A DNA stretch of 64,000 nt. It comes from a bacterium (GTDB lineage: Bacteria; Actinomycetota; Thermoleophilia; Solirubrobacterales; Solirubrobacteraceae). The position numbers and the translations under genes were made by a program. Every line of letters begins with the position of its first letter. Position 1 is the stretch's first letter. This document shows, in pieces, positions 39,995 to 48,181 of this stretch. Location: NCBI GenBank assembly GCA_021323635.1, contig JAJPKQ010000023.1:1-64000 (forward strand), read 5' to 3'. The notes beneath the pieces were generated by a model. The model had not been told where the DNA came from. It did not search any database and worked only from the letters and a program-made list of their open reading frames with translations.

Positions 39995-41002
39995 CTACAT
40001 TGGCTCCTGTAGCACGTCATCGAGCCGGCCCAGCTGATCGAGCGCGGCAGCGAGCTGGACGTAGGCTGGCGCCGCAGTCGCACTGCGGTCAGGCAGCTTG
40101 CCGAGTGATGCTGCAGTGCGCCCCAAGCGGACCAGCACATCCGGGATCGCAGACTCAGGAACTCCTTTCACGTGGGCGCCGCGGTAGTTGCTGACGATCG
40201 CCTGCACGGCCTTCGGGAGCCTGCGCACGTCGGGACTGCCGTCGGAGCTCAGGTAGGGCAGGTACCAGGTGCTTGTATCGGAGGCGTCGCCGACGTAGGC
40301 AAAGCAGCGCGCCGGCAGCTTGTATTTCGGATGCAGCAGGGCATCTGCGCTGACCTGACAGTTGTCAGCCTCCGCCGCGGGCGATTCGGGCAGCACGCCG
40401 AGCGAGCAGCCATCGAGGTCTCGACATTCACGGTAGATTCCATCCTTGCTGATCCACCACAGCGCCTTCTGTGGAGTAGAGTCCTCGAGCGAGCAGAAGA
40501 CACGGTCGCGTAACCCTCCGTTGACTACATCAGCTGCGTAGAGCATCATGCCATCGCTGATTGCGACGCAGCGCACCTTTTGCTCTGCTGCGTAACGTGA
40601 GGCTTGATCGAGTGCCTGCTCGACGGCTCGTTTGCCCCAGGCGAGCGCGCCGGGCCGCTTGGCCTCGACGATGAGGCACTTGATGCCCAGCCGCGTGAGG
40701 AGGATGTCTACGTTGCCGACCTGATGGTTGATGTCAGCAATGTCCCAGCCCAAGATGATGGTCAGGAGGTCTTCGATGATGCTCTCCGTTGCACGCTCAG
40801 CTGCGTGGCCGAAGCGCTCGCGCTCGCGGAGCCGGTCGAGTCTCCTCGCCTGGAACTCGTGCCAGCACGCATCGATCAGCTTGATGAAGTCGCGGTAGAG
40901 GGCGAGCTGAAGAGGACTCTCCATGGTGCGCGCGCACAGTGTACAGTCGCATCGAGGCTCAGCTTCGCCGCGATCGCGCAGCTTCTGCATTGAGCTCAGC
41001 AT
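39995..41002 (-). CDS. PD-(D/E)XK nuclease-like protein (type I restriction R N-terminal-like)
   Basis: A protein of about 335 residues with a restriction-endonuclease-like core resembling the N-terminal domain of HsdR: AADVVN...; the catalytic motif is NVDILLTRLGIKCLIVEAKR (Asp99, Glu113, Lys115 counted from the ATG at 41002), and Glu in ESIIEDLLTIILGWD supplies an earlier acidic residue. There is no helicase domain. Four Cys near the N-terminus (CDCTLC) could bind metal if that start is right; ATG at 40924 would drop them. Codon use is more relaxed than in neighbours, and the gene abuts the 3-prime side of a tRNA-Arg, both hinting at acquisition. A defence role is an inference. Confidence 0.75.
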   Translation of the reverse strand: MLSSMQKLRDRGEAEPRCDCTLCARTMESPLQLALYRDFIKLIDACWHEFQARRLDRLRERERFGHAAERATESIIEDLLTIILGWDIADINHQVGNVDILLTRLGIKCLIVEAKRPGALAWGKRAVEQALDQASRYAAEQKVRCVAISDGMMLYAADVVNGGLRDRVFCSLEDSTPQKALWWISKDGIYRECRDLDGCSLGVLPESPAAEADNCQVSADALLHPKYKLPARCFAYVGDASDTSTWYLPYLSSDGSPDVRRLPKAVQAIVSNYRGAHVKGVPESAIPDVLVRLGRTAASLGKLPDRSATAAPAYVQLAAALDQLGRLDDVLQEPM

Positions 41003-41082
41003 CGCGTCGCCGGCGGCTGGCTGAGACGCGGTGCGGAAGGGTGGTGATCCCGGAGCAGCACGGCTCCCGTGCCTTTCCCCCA

Positions 41083-41154
41083 TGCCCCCGCCAGGAGTCG
41101 AACCTGGATTTACCGCTTAGGAGGCGGTCGTCTTATCCATTGGACTACGAGGGC
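41083..41154 (-). tRNA. tRNA-Arg (anticodon CCT)
   Basis: A complete cloverleaf can be drawn on the minus strand: 7-bp acceptor stem (GCCCTCG with CGGGGGC, one G-T), 3-bp D stem, anticodon stem ACCGC/GCGGT with loop CTCCTAA giving anticodon CCT, variable loop AAAT, and T stem CCAGG/CCTGG with loop TTCGACT. It decodes AGG, a rare Arg codon in this GC-rich genome. CCA is not encoded. Integrases commonly use tRNA 3-prime ends; here the nuclease gene begins about 80 bp beyond that end. Confidence 0.95.
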
Positions 41155-41202
41155 AGCTTGTGCGCGGCTCGAGCCCTTCGGTCCGCTGCCGCCAAGCGAA
41201 GG

Positions 41203-41721
41203 CTAGCGGTCGGGGCGCTCCGGGTAGACCTCGTCGATCGTCGTCAGGGCGCGGAAGGGCGCAGAGGTGACCGCGGCGATCGCCTCCGCCCCGCCGGCCA
41301 AGCGATCGAGCACGCAGACCACGCCCGCGATCTCTATCTCCTCCTCAGCCAGCTGCTCGAGCACGCGCACCGTCGAGCCGCCGGTCGTGACGACATCCTC
41401 AACCAGCAGGCAGCGCTCGCCCCGCGCAAGCTCTGGCCCCTCGATCGACCGCCGCAGCCCGTGTGCCTTGCGCTCGCTGCGGATGATGAAGGCGCGCTCG
41501 AGCGTCGTGTGCTGCCCTGCCGCGGCAGCGCCAAGCGCGGCGCAGGCCACCGGGATCGCGCCGACCGGCACCCCGCCAATCGCGCTTGCGTCCAGCTCCG
41601 TAGCGATCTGTGCGAGTAGCGCGCCGACATCTCCAAAGACCGCCGGGAGCAGCACGGCGCGCCGAACGTCGACGTAGTACTGCGCCTGCCGGCCGCTTGC
41701 AAGCGTCACCTCCCCGATCAC
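41203..41721 (-). CDS. pyrE: orotate phosphoribosyltransferase
   Basis: Catalyses orotate + PRPP to orotidine 5-phosphate in pyrimidine synthesis. The family pattern is clear: GEVTLASGRQAQYYVDVRR, the flexible loop with AFIIRSERKAHGLRRSIEG, and the PRPP site LLVEDVVTTGGSTV. From the GTG at 41721 the protein has 172 residues. Upstream codons continue in frame with a family-like N-terminal helix (QARARLIEALRRESL) that would extend to about 41793, but the only candidate starts there are an ATT (41793) or a CTG (41751). Either the enzyme begins late at GTG or uses a rare start. No other pyr gene is adjacent. Confidence 0.92.
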   Translation of the reverse strand: MIGEVTLASGRQAQYYVDVRRAVLLPAVFGDVGALLAQIATELDASAIGGVPVGAIPVACAALGAAAAGQHTTLERAFIIRSERKAHGLRRSIEGPELARGERCLLVEDVVTTGGSTVRVLEQLAEEEIEIAGVVCVLDRLAGGAEAIAAVTSAPFRALTTIDEVYPERPDR

Positions 41722-41844
41722 CAGCGACTCTCTGCGCAGCGCCTCGATCAGCCGCGCGCGCGCCTGCGTCGGGCTCGTGCCGCGCTCCCTAATACATTCG
41801 TTTGCCGCGCGCGGATCGCCTCCGTGGGCCTCTACTCTTGATCC

Positions 41845-42249
41845 GTGTCGCGTGGCCTCTCCTCCTTCCTAGCCAGGCTGCTCGGGCTCGCCTCGACGAT
41901 CTGCTCGCTGCTTGTCATCGCCGGCTTCATACTCTTCGTAGTCAATCAGAGCAAGGCCGCGTCTGCTCGCCAGCAGGCGGTGCTGAACGGCACCGGCGAC
42001 GGCACCGGCAGCAATGGCACGGCGCAGCGTGGAGCCGCCAGCACGGGCGCCGAAGCGGAAGAGCATGGCGCCCTGCAGGGGGCGATCCATAGCGCCGCGA
42101 AGGCGCTGCGCTCGCCCTTTGCCTCGCTGACGTCAAGCTCTCACTCGCGCTGGACGGTCGAGATCGTCGGGACGCTGCTCGCGCTCCTGCTCTACGGCTT
42201 CATCCTGCGCTACCTGATGCGGATGTTGACCATGCGCGTGCGAACCTGA
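41845..42249 (+). CDS. small two-helix membrane protein
   Basis: A 134-residue protein with an N-terminal helix (LLGLASTICSLLVIAGFILFV) and a C-terminal helix (VEIVGTLLALLLYGFILRYL), joined by about 70 polar residues rich in Ala, Gly, Thr and Ser. The short cytoplasmic ends are basic. The start is GTG. No family is recognised. It is divergent from pyrE and convergent with the CPBP protease gene, so genetic context gives no hint. Confidence 0.7.
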   Translation: MSRGLSSFLARLLGLASTICSLLVIAGFILFVVNQSKAASARQQAVLNGTGDGTGSNGTAQRGAASTGAEAEEHGALQGAIHSAAKALRSPFASLTSSSHSRWTVEIVGTLLALLLYGFILRYLMRMLTMRVRT

Positions 42250-42321
42250 GGCGCCCCCACGGCTCACGCCGCCCGGGGATCGAAGCCCACGCGGCCGCAC
42301 TCGTCGGCAAGCCTCCCGATC

Positions 42322-43254
42322 CTATGCCTCAAGCGCCCCCGCGGCCGCCTGCGCCGTCGGCTTGGGCTCTGTTGCAAGGACGCCCACGCCAAGCAGCAGG
42401 CGGTAGACCAGATAGAGCACCGCCAGGGCAAGTGCCGGCAGGCCGAGCACCTGCCACCAGGCCCAGCCTTCCAGATCGCCGAAGGCCAGCGCGTTGTTGA
42501 TCACATGCACCGAGATCGTCAGGTACAGCGAGCCCGTTGCGCGGTAGAGCAGGCAGAGCAGGAGGCCGAGCACGCCCAGCGGCAGCAGGTCTGCGACCGG
42601 CGCCGAGCCGGCATGCACGGCGCCGAAGACGATGCCTGTGATCAGCGCCGCGGGAAGCGCTCCGCGCCAGTTGGCGAGCGCACGGAAGAAGAAGCCCCGG
42701 AAGATGATCTCCTCGCAGATCGGCGCGATCAGACAGGTGAGGACCGCCCCCGCGGCAAGCAGCGCCGTGCCTTCGTTGGTGCCGAGCGATTCAAGGATCT
42801 TCTCCTTTTCAGTGATCCCGAGCACCACTGCCCACGCGTAGCTGAAGGCAAGGAAGGCGAGGTAGGTGCCCACCACCAGCAGAGCCGCCCGTCGCACGCC
42901 GATCCTTGGTGGGCGCAGCCCAAGGTCGTAGGTGTGAAAGCGATGGCCGCCAAGCTGGGCGAAGATCACCGCAGCGGCCACGAAGGCGATGTCCTGTATC
43001 GCCGTGTCTGCGATCACGAGGCTGCCGGGCAGGTGCGAGGAGCTCACGCGCACCCCGGCAAGCGCCGCCGGGATGTCGGCGAGCGCGCTGCCGAGCAGGG
43101 CGAGCGCAAAGGCACCGACGAGCGCCGCCGGCGCGGTCCAGCCCGGCCAGGGCACCTGCGGGCCGTAGGGAAAGCCCCGCGCTCTTATCGGCTTGCCGGG
43201 ACCCTGCTCGGGCGCGCCAGGCTTGCCATTCGTACTTGCTGTAGCCATGCTCAT
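42322..43254 (-). CDS. CPBP-family intramembrane glutamic endopeptidase
   Basis: A 310-residue membrane protein with the ABI/CPBP domain (CAAX protease-like). The signature motifs are EEIIFRGFFFRAL and, further on, FGAVHAG, giving the conserved EExxxR and FxxxH residues; a third motif (HVINNAL, with His and Asn) is in the next helix. Family members cleave within or at the surface of membranes, and in bacteria are linked to bacteriocin immunity or maturation. The N-terminal 35 residues are cytoplasmic and Pro/Gly-rich. It is the last of three minus-strand genes spaced within 50 bp (mannosyltransferase, HAD, CPBP). Confidence 0.9.
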   Translation of the reverse strand: MSMATASTNGKPGAPEQGPGKPIRARGFPYGPQVPWPGWTAPAALVGAFALALLGSALADIPAALAGVRVSSSHLPGSLVIADTAIQDIAFVAAAVIFAQLGGHRFHTYDLGLRPPRIGVRRAALLVVGTYLAFLAFSYAWAVVLGITEKEKILESLGTNEGTALLAAGAVLTCLIAPICEEIIFRGFFFRALANWRGALPAALITGIVFGAVHAGSAPVADLLPLGVLGLLLCLLYRATGSLYLTISVHVINNALAFGDLEGWAWWQVLGLPALALAVLYLVYRLLLGVGVLATEPKPTAQAAAGALEA

Positions 43255-43302
43255 CGTTTGCGCCGCCGGCGCCCGGCCGGGCGCTGCAAGCTCCCGGCCA
43301 GC

Positions 43303-44079
43303 CTACCTGCCCTCGCCGTCCGCAGTTGCATCCTCAGTCAGATCGGGAAGCTGGTCGAGCGAGGCGATCACCGGGACGGCTCCTTGCAGCTGCTGCTGCG
43401 GTGCGCCGTGCGCGCGCACAAGCAGCGCCGCGCGCATCCCCACCGCCTGCGCGCCTGCCACGTCGGCCTCGATCGAGTCCCCGACATGGAGCGCCTCCTG
43501 CGGCTCTGCGCCTGCCAGGGCAAGCGCCCGCTCGAAGGGAGCTCGCGCCGGCTTGGCCGCCCCGACGCCTGCGGAGCAGACCACCCCGTCAAGCAGCTTC
43601 GCGAGGCCGGCGCGCTCGAGCGTGCAGGGCAGCGAGACATCCCAGTTGCTCACAGCGATCAGCTTCAGGCCGTGCGCGCGCGCCCGCCTGAGGGCGGCTT
43701 GCACCTCGCCGAAGGGCCGGAAGCGCAGCGCTGCCATCAGCGCGGCCTGCACCGTCTCGATCGCCGGCGCCCCGCCTTGCGCTTGCGGCAGCGCCGCAGC
43801 GAGCGCAAGCGCGCAGCGTCGGCGCAGCTCTGCAAGCGATCTGCGATCGCTCCCCTCCAGGTGGTGGGCGCGGTAGTAGGCAAACTCCGCCGCAAGCGCG
43901 CGCTGCGCCTCAAGAGGGCTGATCGCGACGCCAGGCTCACCGCGCAGCGCCTCCCGCAGGCGTCGCGCTGGCTGGTCGAGCTCAAGCAGCGTGCCGAGCA
44001 CGTCCAGCGTGAGCACACGCAGCGCCGCTCTGCGCTCGCCCAAGCTCGCTCGGTCAGGCAACCCAGTGCCAGGTTGCAA
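43303..44079 (-). CDS. HAD-superfamily hydrolase
   Basis: A 258-residue HAD hydrolase. Motif I is LTLDVLGTLLEL (nucleophile Asp, but Leu at the position of the usual general acid Asp), motif II is around LKLIAVSNWD, and motif III/IV is with the Lys in GAAKPARAPFE and GDSIEADVAGA. The replacement at Asp+2 is seen in the haloacid dehalogenase-like and several uncharacterised members and may mean it is not a classical phosphatase. It overlaps the end of the upstream mannosyltransferase gene by 26 bases. Confidence 0.88.
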   Translation of the reverse strand: MQPGTGLPDRASLGERRAALRVLTLDVLGTLLELDQPARRLREALRGEPGVAISPLEAQRALAAEFAYYRAHHLEGSDRRSLAELRRRCALALAAALPQAQGGAPAIETVQAALMAALRFRPFGEVQAALRRARAHGLKLIAVSNWDVSLPCTLERAGLAKLLDGVVCSAGVGAAKPARAPFERALALAGAEPQEALHVGDSIEADVAGAQAVGMRAALLVRAHGAPQQQLQGAVPVIASLDQLPDLTEDATADGEGR

Positions 44080-45553
44080 AGGCAGCGGTGAAGAAGACCA
44101 TCAGCAGCGCGCTTGAAGGCAGCAGCAGCCGGCGAGCGCGCGCGTTGCGCTCAAGCCAGACCGCTGCGGCGATCGCGAGCGGGAAGAGCACGATCAGGAA
44201 GCGTGGCAGCGACATCAGCGGTTCGCCCGCAACCGGGTAGGAGAGCGGCAGCGCAAGCGCGGTCGCGACATAGGCGATGTATGCGATCGGCAGCGTGCGC
44301 GCGAGTGCCACGCACAGCGCGATCGTCAGCAGAGCGGCCGCAAAGAGGGGGATGTTGTGCGAGGCCGCCACCAGCGGGCTGCCGGTGACCCCGGCGAGGT
44401 AGGAGTGGTGGGACTGCATCGAGAGCAGCTGACGGACGCCGTCGAAGGCGGCGACGGTGGCGCTCCACAGCGCAACGAAGGGCCCGGCGAATTCACGCCC
44501 CCACAGCGCCTCCGCCGAGAAGGGGGCGCTCGCGGAGCCGCCCGCAAGCGCAAGGTAGGCCATGAACGCAAGCACGCCCGCGGGGATCAGCGCGATGTAG
44601 GCTGCATCGCCGCTCAGGCGGTAGCGCGGGCGCGAGCGCTCCAGGAGCGCTCGCAGGCGGGGCGCAAGCGCTGTGCGCAGCGGCGCTCTCTGCGCCGGCA
44701 TGCCCTGCTCTCGTGGCCCGTAGAGGTAGAGCAGGGCGGCGGGGATCACCAGCAGCACGCCGGTCGGCCGTGTGGCGCTTGCCAGCGCTCCCAGCAGGCC
44801 CGCTCGCGCCCAGGCGCCGCGGCGCGCGTACCAGAAGACCGCAAGCGAGAGCGCCAGGTAGAGCGACTCGGAGTAGTCCGCGGAGAAGAAGAAGGCCATC
44901 GGCGAGAGGGCGGTCATGACAACCGCAAGGCGCGCCACCGAGCGCGGTTCCCCGACTCGCCTCCCTGCGGCCCGCAGCCGGCTCATTTCAAGTCGCGTCA
45001 GGCGATGCAGCAGGTAGAGGCCGATGGCGAAGGCGGCCAACGAGACGAACGCCCCGGCCAGCGCGGGCGGCAGGGCGAGAAGGGAGAGGGCGCGGATCGC
45101 AAGCGGGTAGAGCGGGAAGAAGGCGCTCCTGGCGATCGTCGCGGAGCCGAGCGCAGGAGCGTACCCCGCGTGGGCGATCAGCAGGTACCACGCAGCATCC
45201 CACCGCGCCACCGGCGCCAGCAGCACATTGCCGAGAGCGCCGAAGCCGCGCGTGAGCTGTGCGTGCTGGAAGACCTTGCGCGCGGGTCCGAACCCGAAGG
45301 CGAGCACCGCGCCCCATCCGGCTGCGAACACAAGCGCACGGGAGAGCAGAAATCCCGGCAGCAGGTCGCGCAGCGCCTCGATGTCGAGGCTGCCGAGGAG
45401 CGACGCCAGGCGCGCCTGGCGTCGCGGGCGCAGCGTGGGCCAGCTCCTGCTGGCGCCCAGCCCGCCGCGCCGCCCAAGCGTTGGGCGCTCTGCGTGGTTG
45501 CCCACTGCCTGCGGCGCTGGCTCCACGGGCAGCTTGATCGACTCTGTGCTCAT
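44054..45553 (-). CDS. PIG-V/GT-C-type mannosyltransferase-like membrane protein
   Basis: About 499 residues with roughly ten or more membrane helices. The motif RWDAAWYLLIAHAGY, followed by FFPLYPLAIRAL, is characteristic of the PIG-V (GPI mannosyltransferase 2) and related GT-C families that use polyprenyl-phosphate mannose. FFSADYSESLYLALSL is the second conserved block. It probably mannosylates an envelope lipid or glycan. The ATG at 45553 begins a 70-residue cytoplasmic N-terminus; an open frame upstream to 45718 is antisense to the PBP gene. It diverges from the PBP gene with 59 bp between starts. Confidence 0.85.
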   Translation of the reverse strand: MSTESIKLPVEPAPQAVGNHAERPTLGRRGGLGASRSWPTLRPRRQARLASLLGSLDIEALRDLLPGFLLSRALVFAAGWGAVLAFGFGPARKVFQHAQLTRGFGALGNVLLAPVARWDAAWYLLIAHAGYAPALGSATIARSAFFPLYPLAIRALSLLALPPALAGAFVSLAAFAIGLYLLHRLTRLEMSRLRAAGRRVGEPRSVARLAVVMTALSPMAFFFSADYSESLYLALSLAVFWYARRGAWARAGLLGALASATRPTGVLLVIPAALLYLYGPREQGMPAQRAPLRTALAPRLRALLERSRPRYRLSGDAAYIALIPAGVLAFMAYLALAGGSASAPFSAEALWGREFAGPFVALWSATVAAFDGVRQLLSMQSHHSYLAGVTGSPLVAASHNIPLFAAALLTIALCVALARTLPIAYIAYVATALALPLSYPVAGEPLMSLPRFLIVLFPLAIAAAVWLERNARARRLLLPSSALLMVFFTAAFATWHWVA

Positions 45554-45612
45554 CGCAATCCGGCTCCGCGGCACATGATGGCGCTCGCCCTGCCAGACTT
45601 GCCCCGGTAGAG

Positions 45613-47838
45613 ATGGCCATGCACGCTCGACAGCGCCGTCGCAAGCGTAACCGGGCGGGCGCTCCGGATGCGCTGCGTGCGCTCCTGCTCGGCTCAGCGA
45701 TCGCGCTGATTGCGGCAATCGCCTTCGGCGGCGCTTACGTCGACGCGGTCTGGTCCTCGATCACGCCGCTGGCCGACCGCCATCCGCTGCTGCTCGGGAC
45801 TCCTTCGGAAGTATTTGCCGCAGACGGTGAGCGACTTGGCTTCATCCAATCGACGGCGCTCCGCACACCGGTCGCCTGGAGCCAGATTCCGGCGGCGCTG
45901 AAGAACGCGACCGTGGCGATCGAGGACCAGCGCTTCTACCACAACAACGGCGTCGACCCCACCTCGATCGCACGCGCCGCGGTTGCGGACATCACGCGCG
46001 GCGAAGCGCTGCAGGGGGCCTCGACGATCACGATGCAGCTCGTGCGCAACCTCTACCTCGGCAATGACCTGAAGACCATCAAGCAGAAGCTCGCTGAGGC
46101 CAAGCTGGCGATCGAATACAACAAGGCCCACGGCAAGCGTGAAATCCTCACCAGCTACCTGAACGACGTCACCTACGGCACTGTCGGCGGCCAGAGCGCG
46201 CTCGGCGTGCAGGCCGCCTCACGCATCTTCTTCAATCGCCCCGTCTGGCAGATCGATCTCGCCCAGGCGGCGCTGCTGGCCGGCCTGCCGCAGGCGCCCA
46301 GCTCATACAACCCCTTCCTTCACCCCTCCGCAGCGCGCGCGCGGCGCAACGAGGTACTCGCCAAGATGGCCGAACTGCACTACATCTCCCCCCTGCAGGC
46401 GAAGGTCGCCGAGCGCGAGCCGCTCGGGCTCGAACACGGCTACTACTACGCCAATCTGCTTGAAGGCTTCTTCTTTGAATACGTTCGCCAAGAACTGATC
46501 GAACGCTACGGAGCGACGACGGTCGAGGACGGTGGCCTGAAGGTATATACGACGCTGAACCTGAGCTTCCAGCGCCAGGCGCGCGAAGCGATCCAATCGA
46601 TCCTGCCTGAATCGGGCGATCCGGCCGCCGCAATCGTCTCAGTCGAACCAGGCAGCGGCTACATCCGCGCGATGACCGAGTCCCCCGCTTACGAACGCTC
46701 GCAGTTCAACCTCGCCGCCGACGCACACCGCCAGGCCGGCTCCACATTCAAGGCCTTCGTGCTGCTCACCGCGCTCAAGCAGGGCGTGAACCCCTATACC
46801 ACCTACTACCCCTCAAAGCCGCTGCACTTCGTCGACCCGCGCTGGGGGCCGATCAACATCGAAAGCTACTCCGGCACGCTCGGCGCCAGCTACAACATCG
46901 CCACCGCGCTGATGCAGTCTAACGACCCGATCTTCACGCTCTTCGACATCGACCTCGGGCCGCCCAACGTGAAGCGCACCGCCGAAGAAGCCGGCATCAC
47001 CGCGCCGCTCCTCGGCAATCCTGCAGAAGCGCTCGGTGGCCTCAAGGTAGGCGTGAGCCCGCTGGAAATGGCGGATGCCTACGCGACGATCGCCTCGGGC
47101 GGCTACCGCGCCCGCCCGGTTGCGATCACCAAGGTCGTCTTTCCGGATGGCCGTGTTGAAAACCTCGGCAAGCAGCACCCACAGAAGGTCTTCTCCAACG
47201 GGGTCACCGGCGAAGCGACAAAGCTGCTCCAGCGCTACATCACGGCCGGGCTGGGAACGCGCGCCTACTACGGCTGCCCCTACGCCGGCGGCAAGACCGG
47301 GACATCGAACAACAACGTCGATGCCTGGTTCGTGGGCTTCACCGCGCACCTCTCGAGCGCCGTGTGGATCGGCTACCCGCAGGGGAGGGTGCCGATGACG
47401 GACGTCGGCGGCCTCACCGTGGAAGGCCCAAACCTGCCTGCCGAGCTTTGGCACGACTACATGGCAAAGGCAACCGAAGGCGCCTGCACCCCCTTCCCGC
47501 CGATCACCGAACCGGTTGAATTCAAGCCCTTCTTCGGCCAATACATGAGCTCGCCGACGAACGCGACGGAAGTGCCGGTGGTGCCGAGCACTGCGACCTC
47601 GACGCCGCATGCGCAAGCGCAGTCCCCCGGCGGCGCGCGCTCGCCGGGCGGCGGCGAAGGACAGGCCGGCGCGCAGGCGCCCGGGCAGCTGGGCGGGGGT
47701 GGGCAGCAGCCCGAAGGGGCCGGCGGCGGCGAAGGGCCGGGGGAAGGAGCCACTCCCCCCGAAGCGCGCGCGCCGTCAGAAGCAGGACAGGGCGCTTCAC
47801 CGCCCGAACGCGGCCCCGGCGCGGGCGGCGGGCACTGA
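45613..47838 (+). CDS. class A penicillin-binding protein (glycosyltransferase/transpeptidase)
   Basis: A 741-residue bifunctional wall synthase: cytoplasmic basic N-terminus, one membrane helix (about 20-42), a GT51 glycosyltransferase domain with EDQRFYHNNGVD (Glu104) and GASTITMQLVRNLYLG, and a transpeptidase domain with SxxK (Ser377-Lys380), SYN (426-428) and KTGTS (561-565). It polymerises lipid II and crosslinks stem peptides. After about residue 635 a Gly/Pro/Ala-rich, disordered tail of about 100 residues extends outside, as in several actinobacterial PBPs. It is divergent from the mannosyltransferase gene. Confidence 0.95.
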   Translation: MAMHARQRRRKRNRAGAPDALRALLLGSAIALIAAIAFGGAYVDAVWSSITPLADRHPLLLGTPSEVFAADGERLGFIQSTALRTPVAWSQIPAALKNATVAIEDQRFYHNNGVDPTSIARAAVADITRGEALQGASTITMQLVRNLYLGNDLKTIKQKLAEAKLAIEYNKAHGKREILTSYLNDVTYGTVGGQSALGVQAASRIFFNRPVWQIDLAQAALLAGLPQAPSSYNPFLHPSAARARRNEVLAKMAELHYISPLQAKVAEREPLGLEHGYYYANLLEGFFFEYVRQELIERYGATTVEDGGLKVYTTLNLSFQRQAREAIQSILPESGDPAAAIVSVEPGSGYIRAMTESPAYERSQFNLAADAHRQAGSTFKAFVLLTALKQGVNPYTTYYPSKPLHFVDPRWGPINIESYSGTLGASYNIATALMQSNDPIFTLFDIDLGPPNVKRTAEEAGITAPLLGNPAEALGGLKVGVSPLEMADAYATIASGGYRARPVAITKVVFPDGRVENLGKQHPQKVFSNGVTGEATKLLQRYITAGLGTRAYYGCPYAGGKTGTSNNNVDAWFVGFTAHLSSAVWIGYPQGRVPMTDVGGLTVEGPNLPAELWHDYMAKATEGACTPFPPITEPVEFKPFFGQYMSSPTNATEVPVVPSTATSTPHAQAQSPGGARSPGGGEGQAGAQAPGQLGGGGQQPEGAGGGEGPGEGATPPEARAPSEAGQGASPPERGPGAGGGH

Positions 47839-47886
47839 GCGGGTGCACGAGCCCTCCCGCAGCGGGCAATTGCGCCCCGCCATGAG

Positions 47887-47915
47887 TTGATAGGTTTAGA
47901 GCGACAAGCTATGGT
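47887..47915 (+). promoter_or_regulatory. sigma-70-type promoter of infA
   Basis: TTGATA (47887-47892) and TATGGT (47910-47915) are separated by exactly 17 bp, a near-consensus housekeeping promoter, very rare to find so clearly in this GC-rich window. Transcription would begin near 47922, about 40 bases before the infA start codon. It lies in the gap after the PBP gene. Confidence 0.75.
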
Positions 47916-47962
47916 CGCGGAGAGTCCCGCTCGGGCGCTCCGGCCGGATGGTTAGCGCGAGG

Positions 47963-48181
47963 GTGCCAAAAGAAGACAAGATCGAATTTGACGGCGAGGT
48001 GATCGAGGCATTGCCGAACGCGATGTTTCGCGTCAAGCTCGACAACGATCATGTTGTCCTCGGCCATGTCGCAGGCAAGATGCGCCGCTACCGGATTCGC
48101 ATCCTCCCCGGCGATCGCGTGCGCTGCGAGCTCTCTCCCTACGACCTCGACCGCGCGCGCATCGTCTACCGCCATCGCTGA
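47963..48181 (+). CDS. infA: translation initiation factor IF-1
   Basis: A 72-residue OB-fold protein that matches IF-1: [26 protein letters not shown] and later the [24 protein letters not shown] block and the conserved [15 protein letters not shown] end. It binds the ribosomal A site during initiation. The GTG at 47963 fits the family N-terminus (M-x-K-E-D); an ATG at 47948 would add five residues. In most bacteria infA sits with rpmJ and rpsM. Here it is linked to thiL, whose reading frame overlaps the end of infA, so this may be a second copy or a relocated one. A near-consensus promoter precedes it. Confidence 0.93.
   Translation: MPKEDKIEFDGEVIEALPNAMFRVKLDNDHVVLGHVAGKMRRYRIRILPGDRVRCELSPYDLDRARIVYRHR

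Noticed and set aside
39800-41160. Attachment-site direct repeat of the tRNA-Arg 3-prime end
   Set aside because: I looked for a second copy of the T-arm or acceptor sequence on the far side of the nuclease gene and found none by eye.
42505-44091. Open plus-strand frame of 528 codons across the CPBP and HAD genes
   Set aside because: Antisense to two genes with intact motifs; Arg/His/Gln-rich, no ribosome binding site.
44357-45610. Open plus-strand frame of 417 codons opposite the mannosyltransferase-like gene
   Set aside because: Antisense shadow, no recognisable domain.
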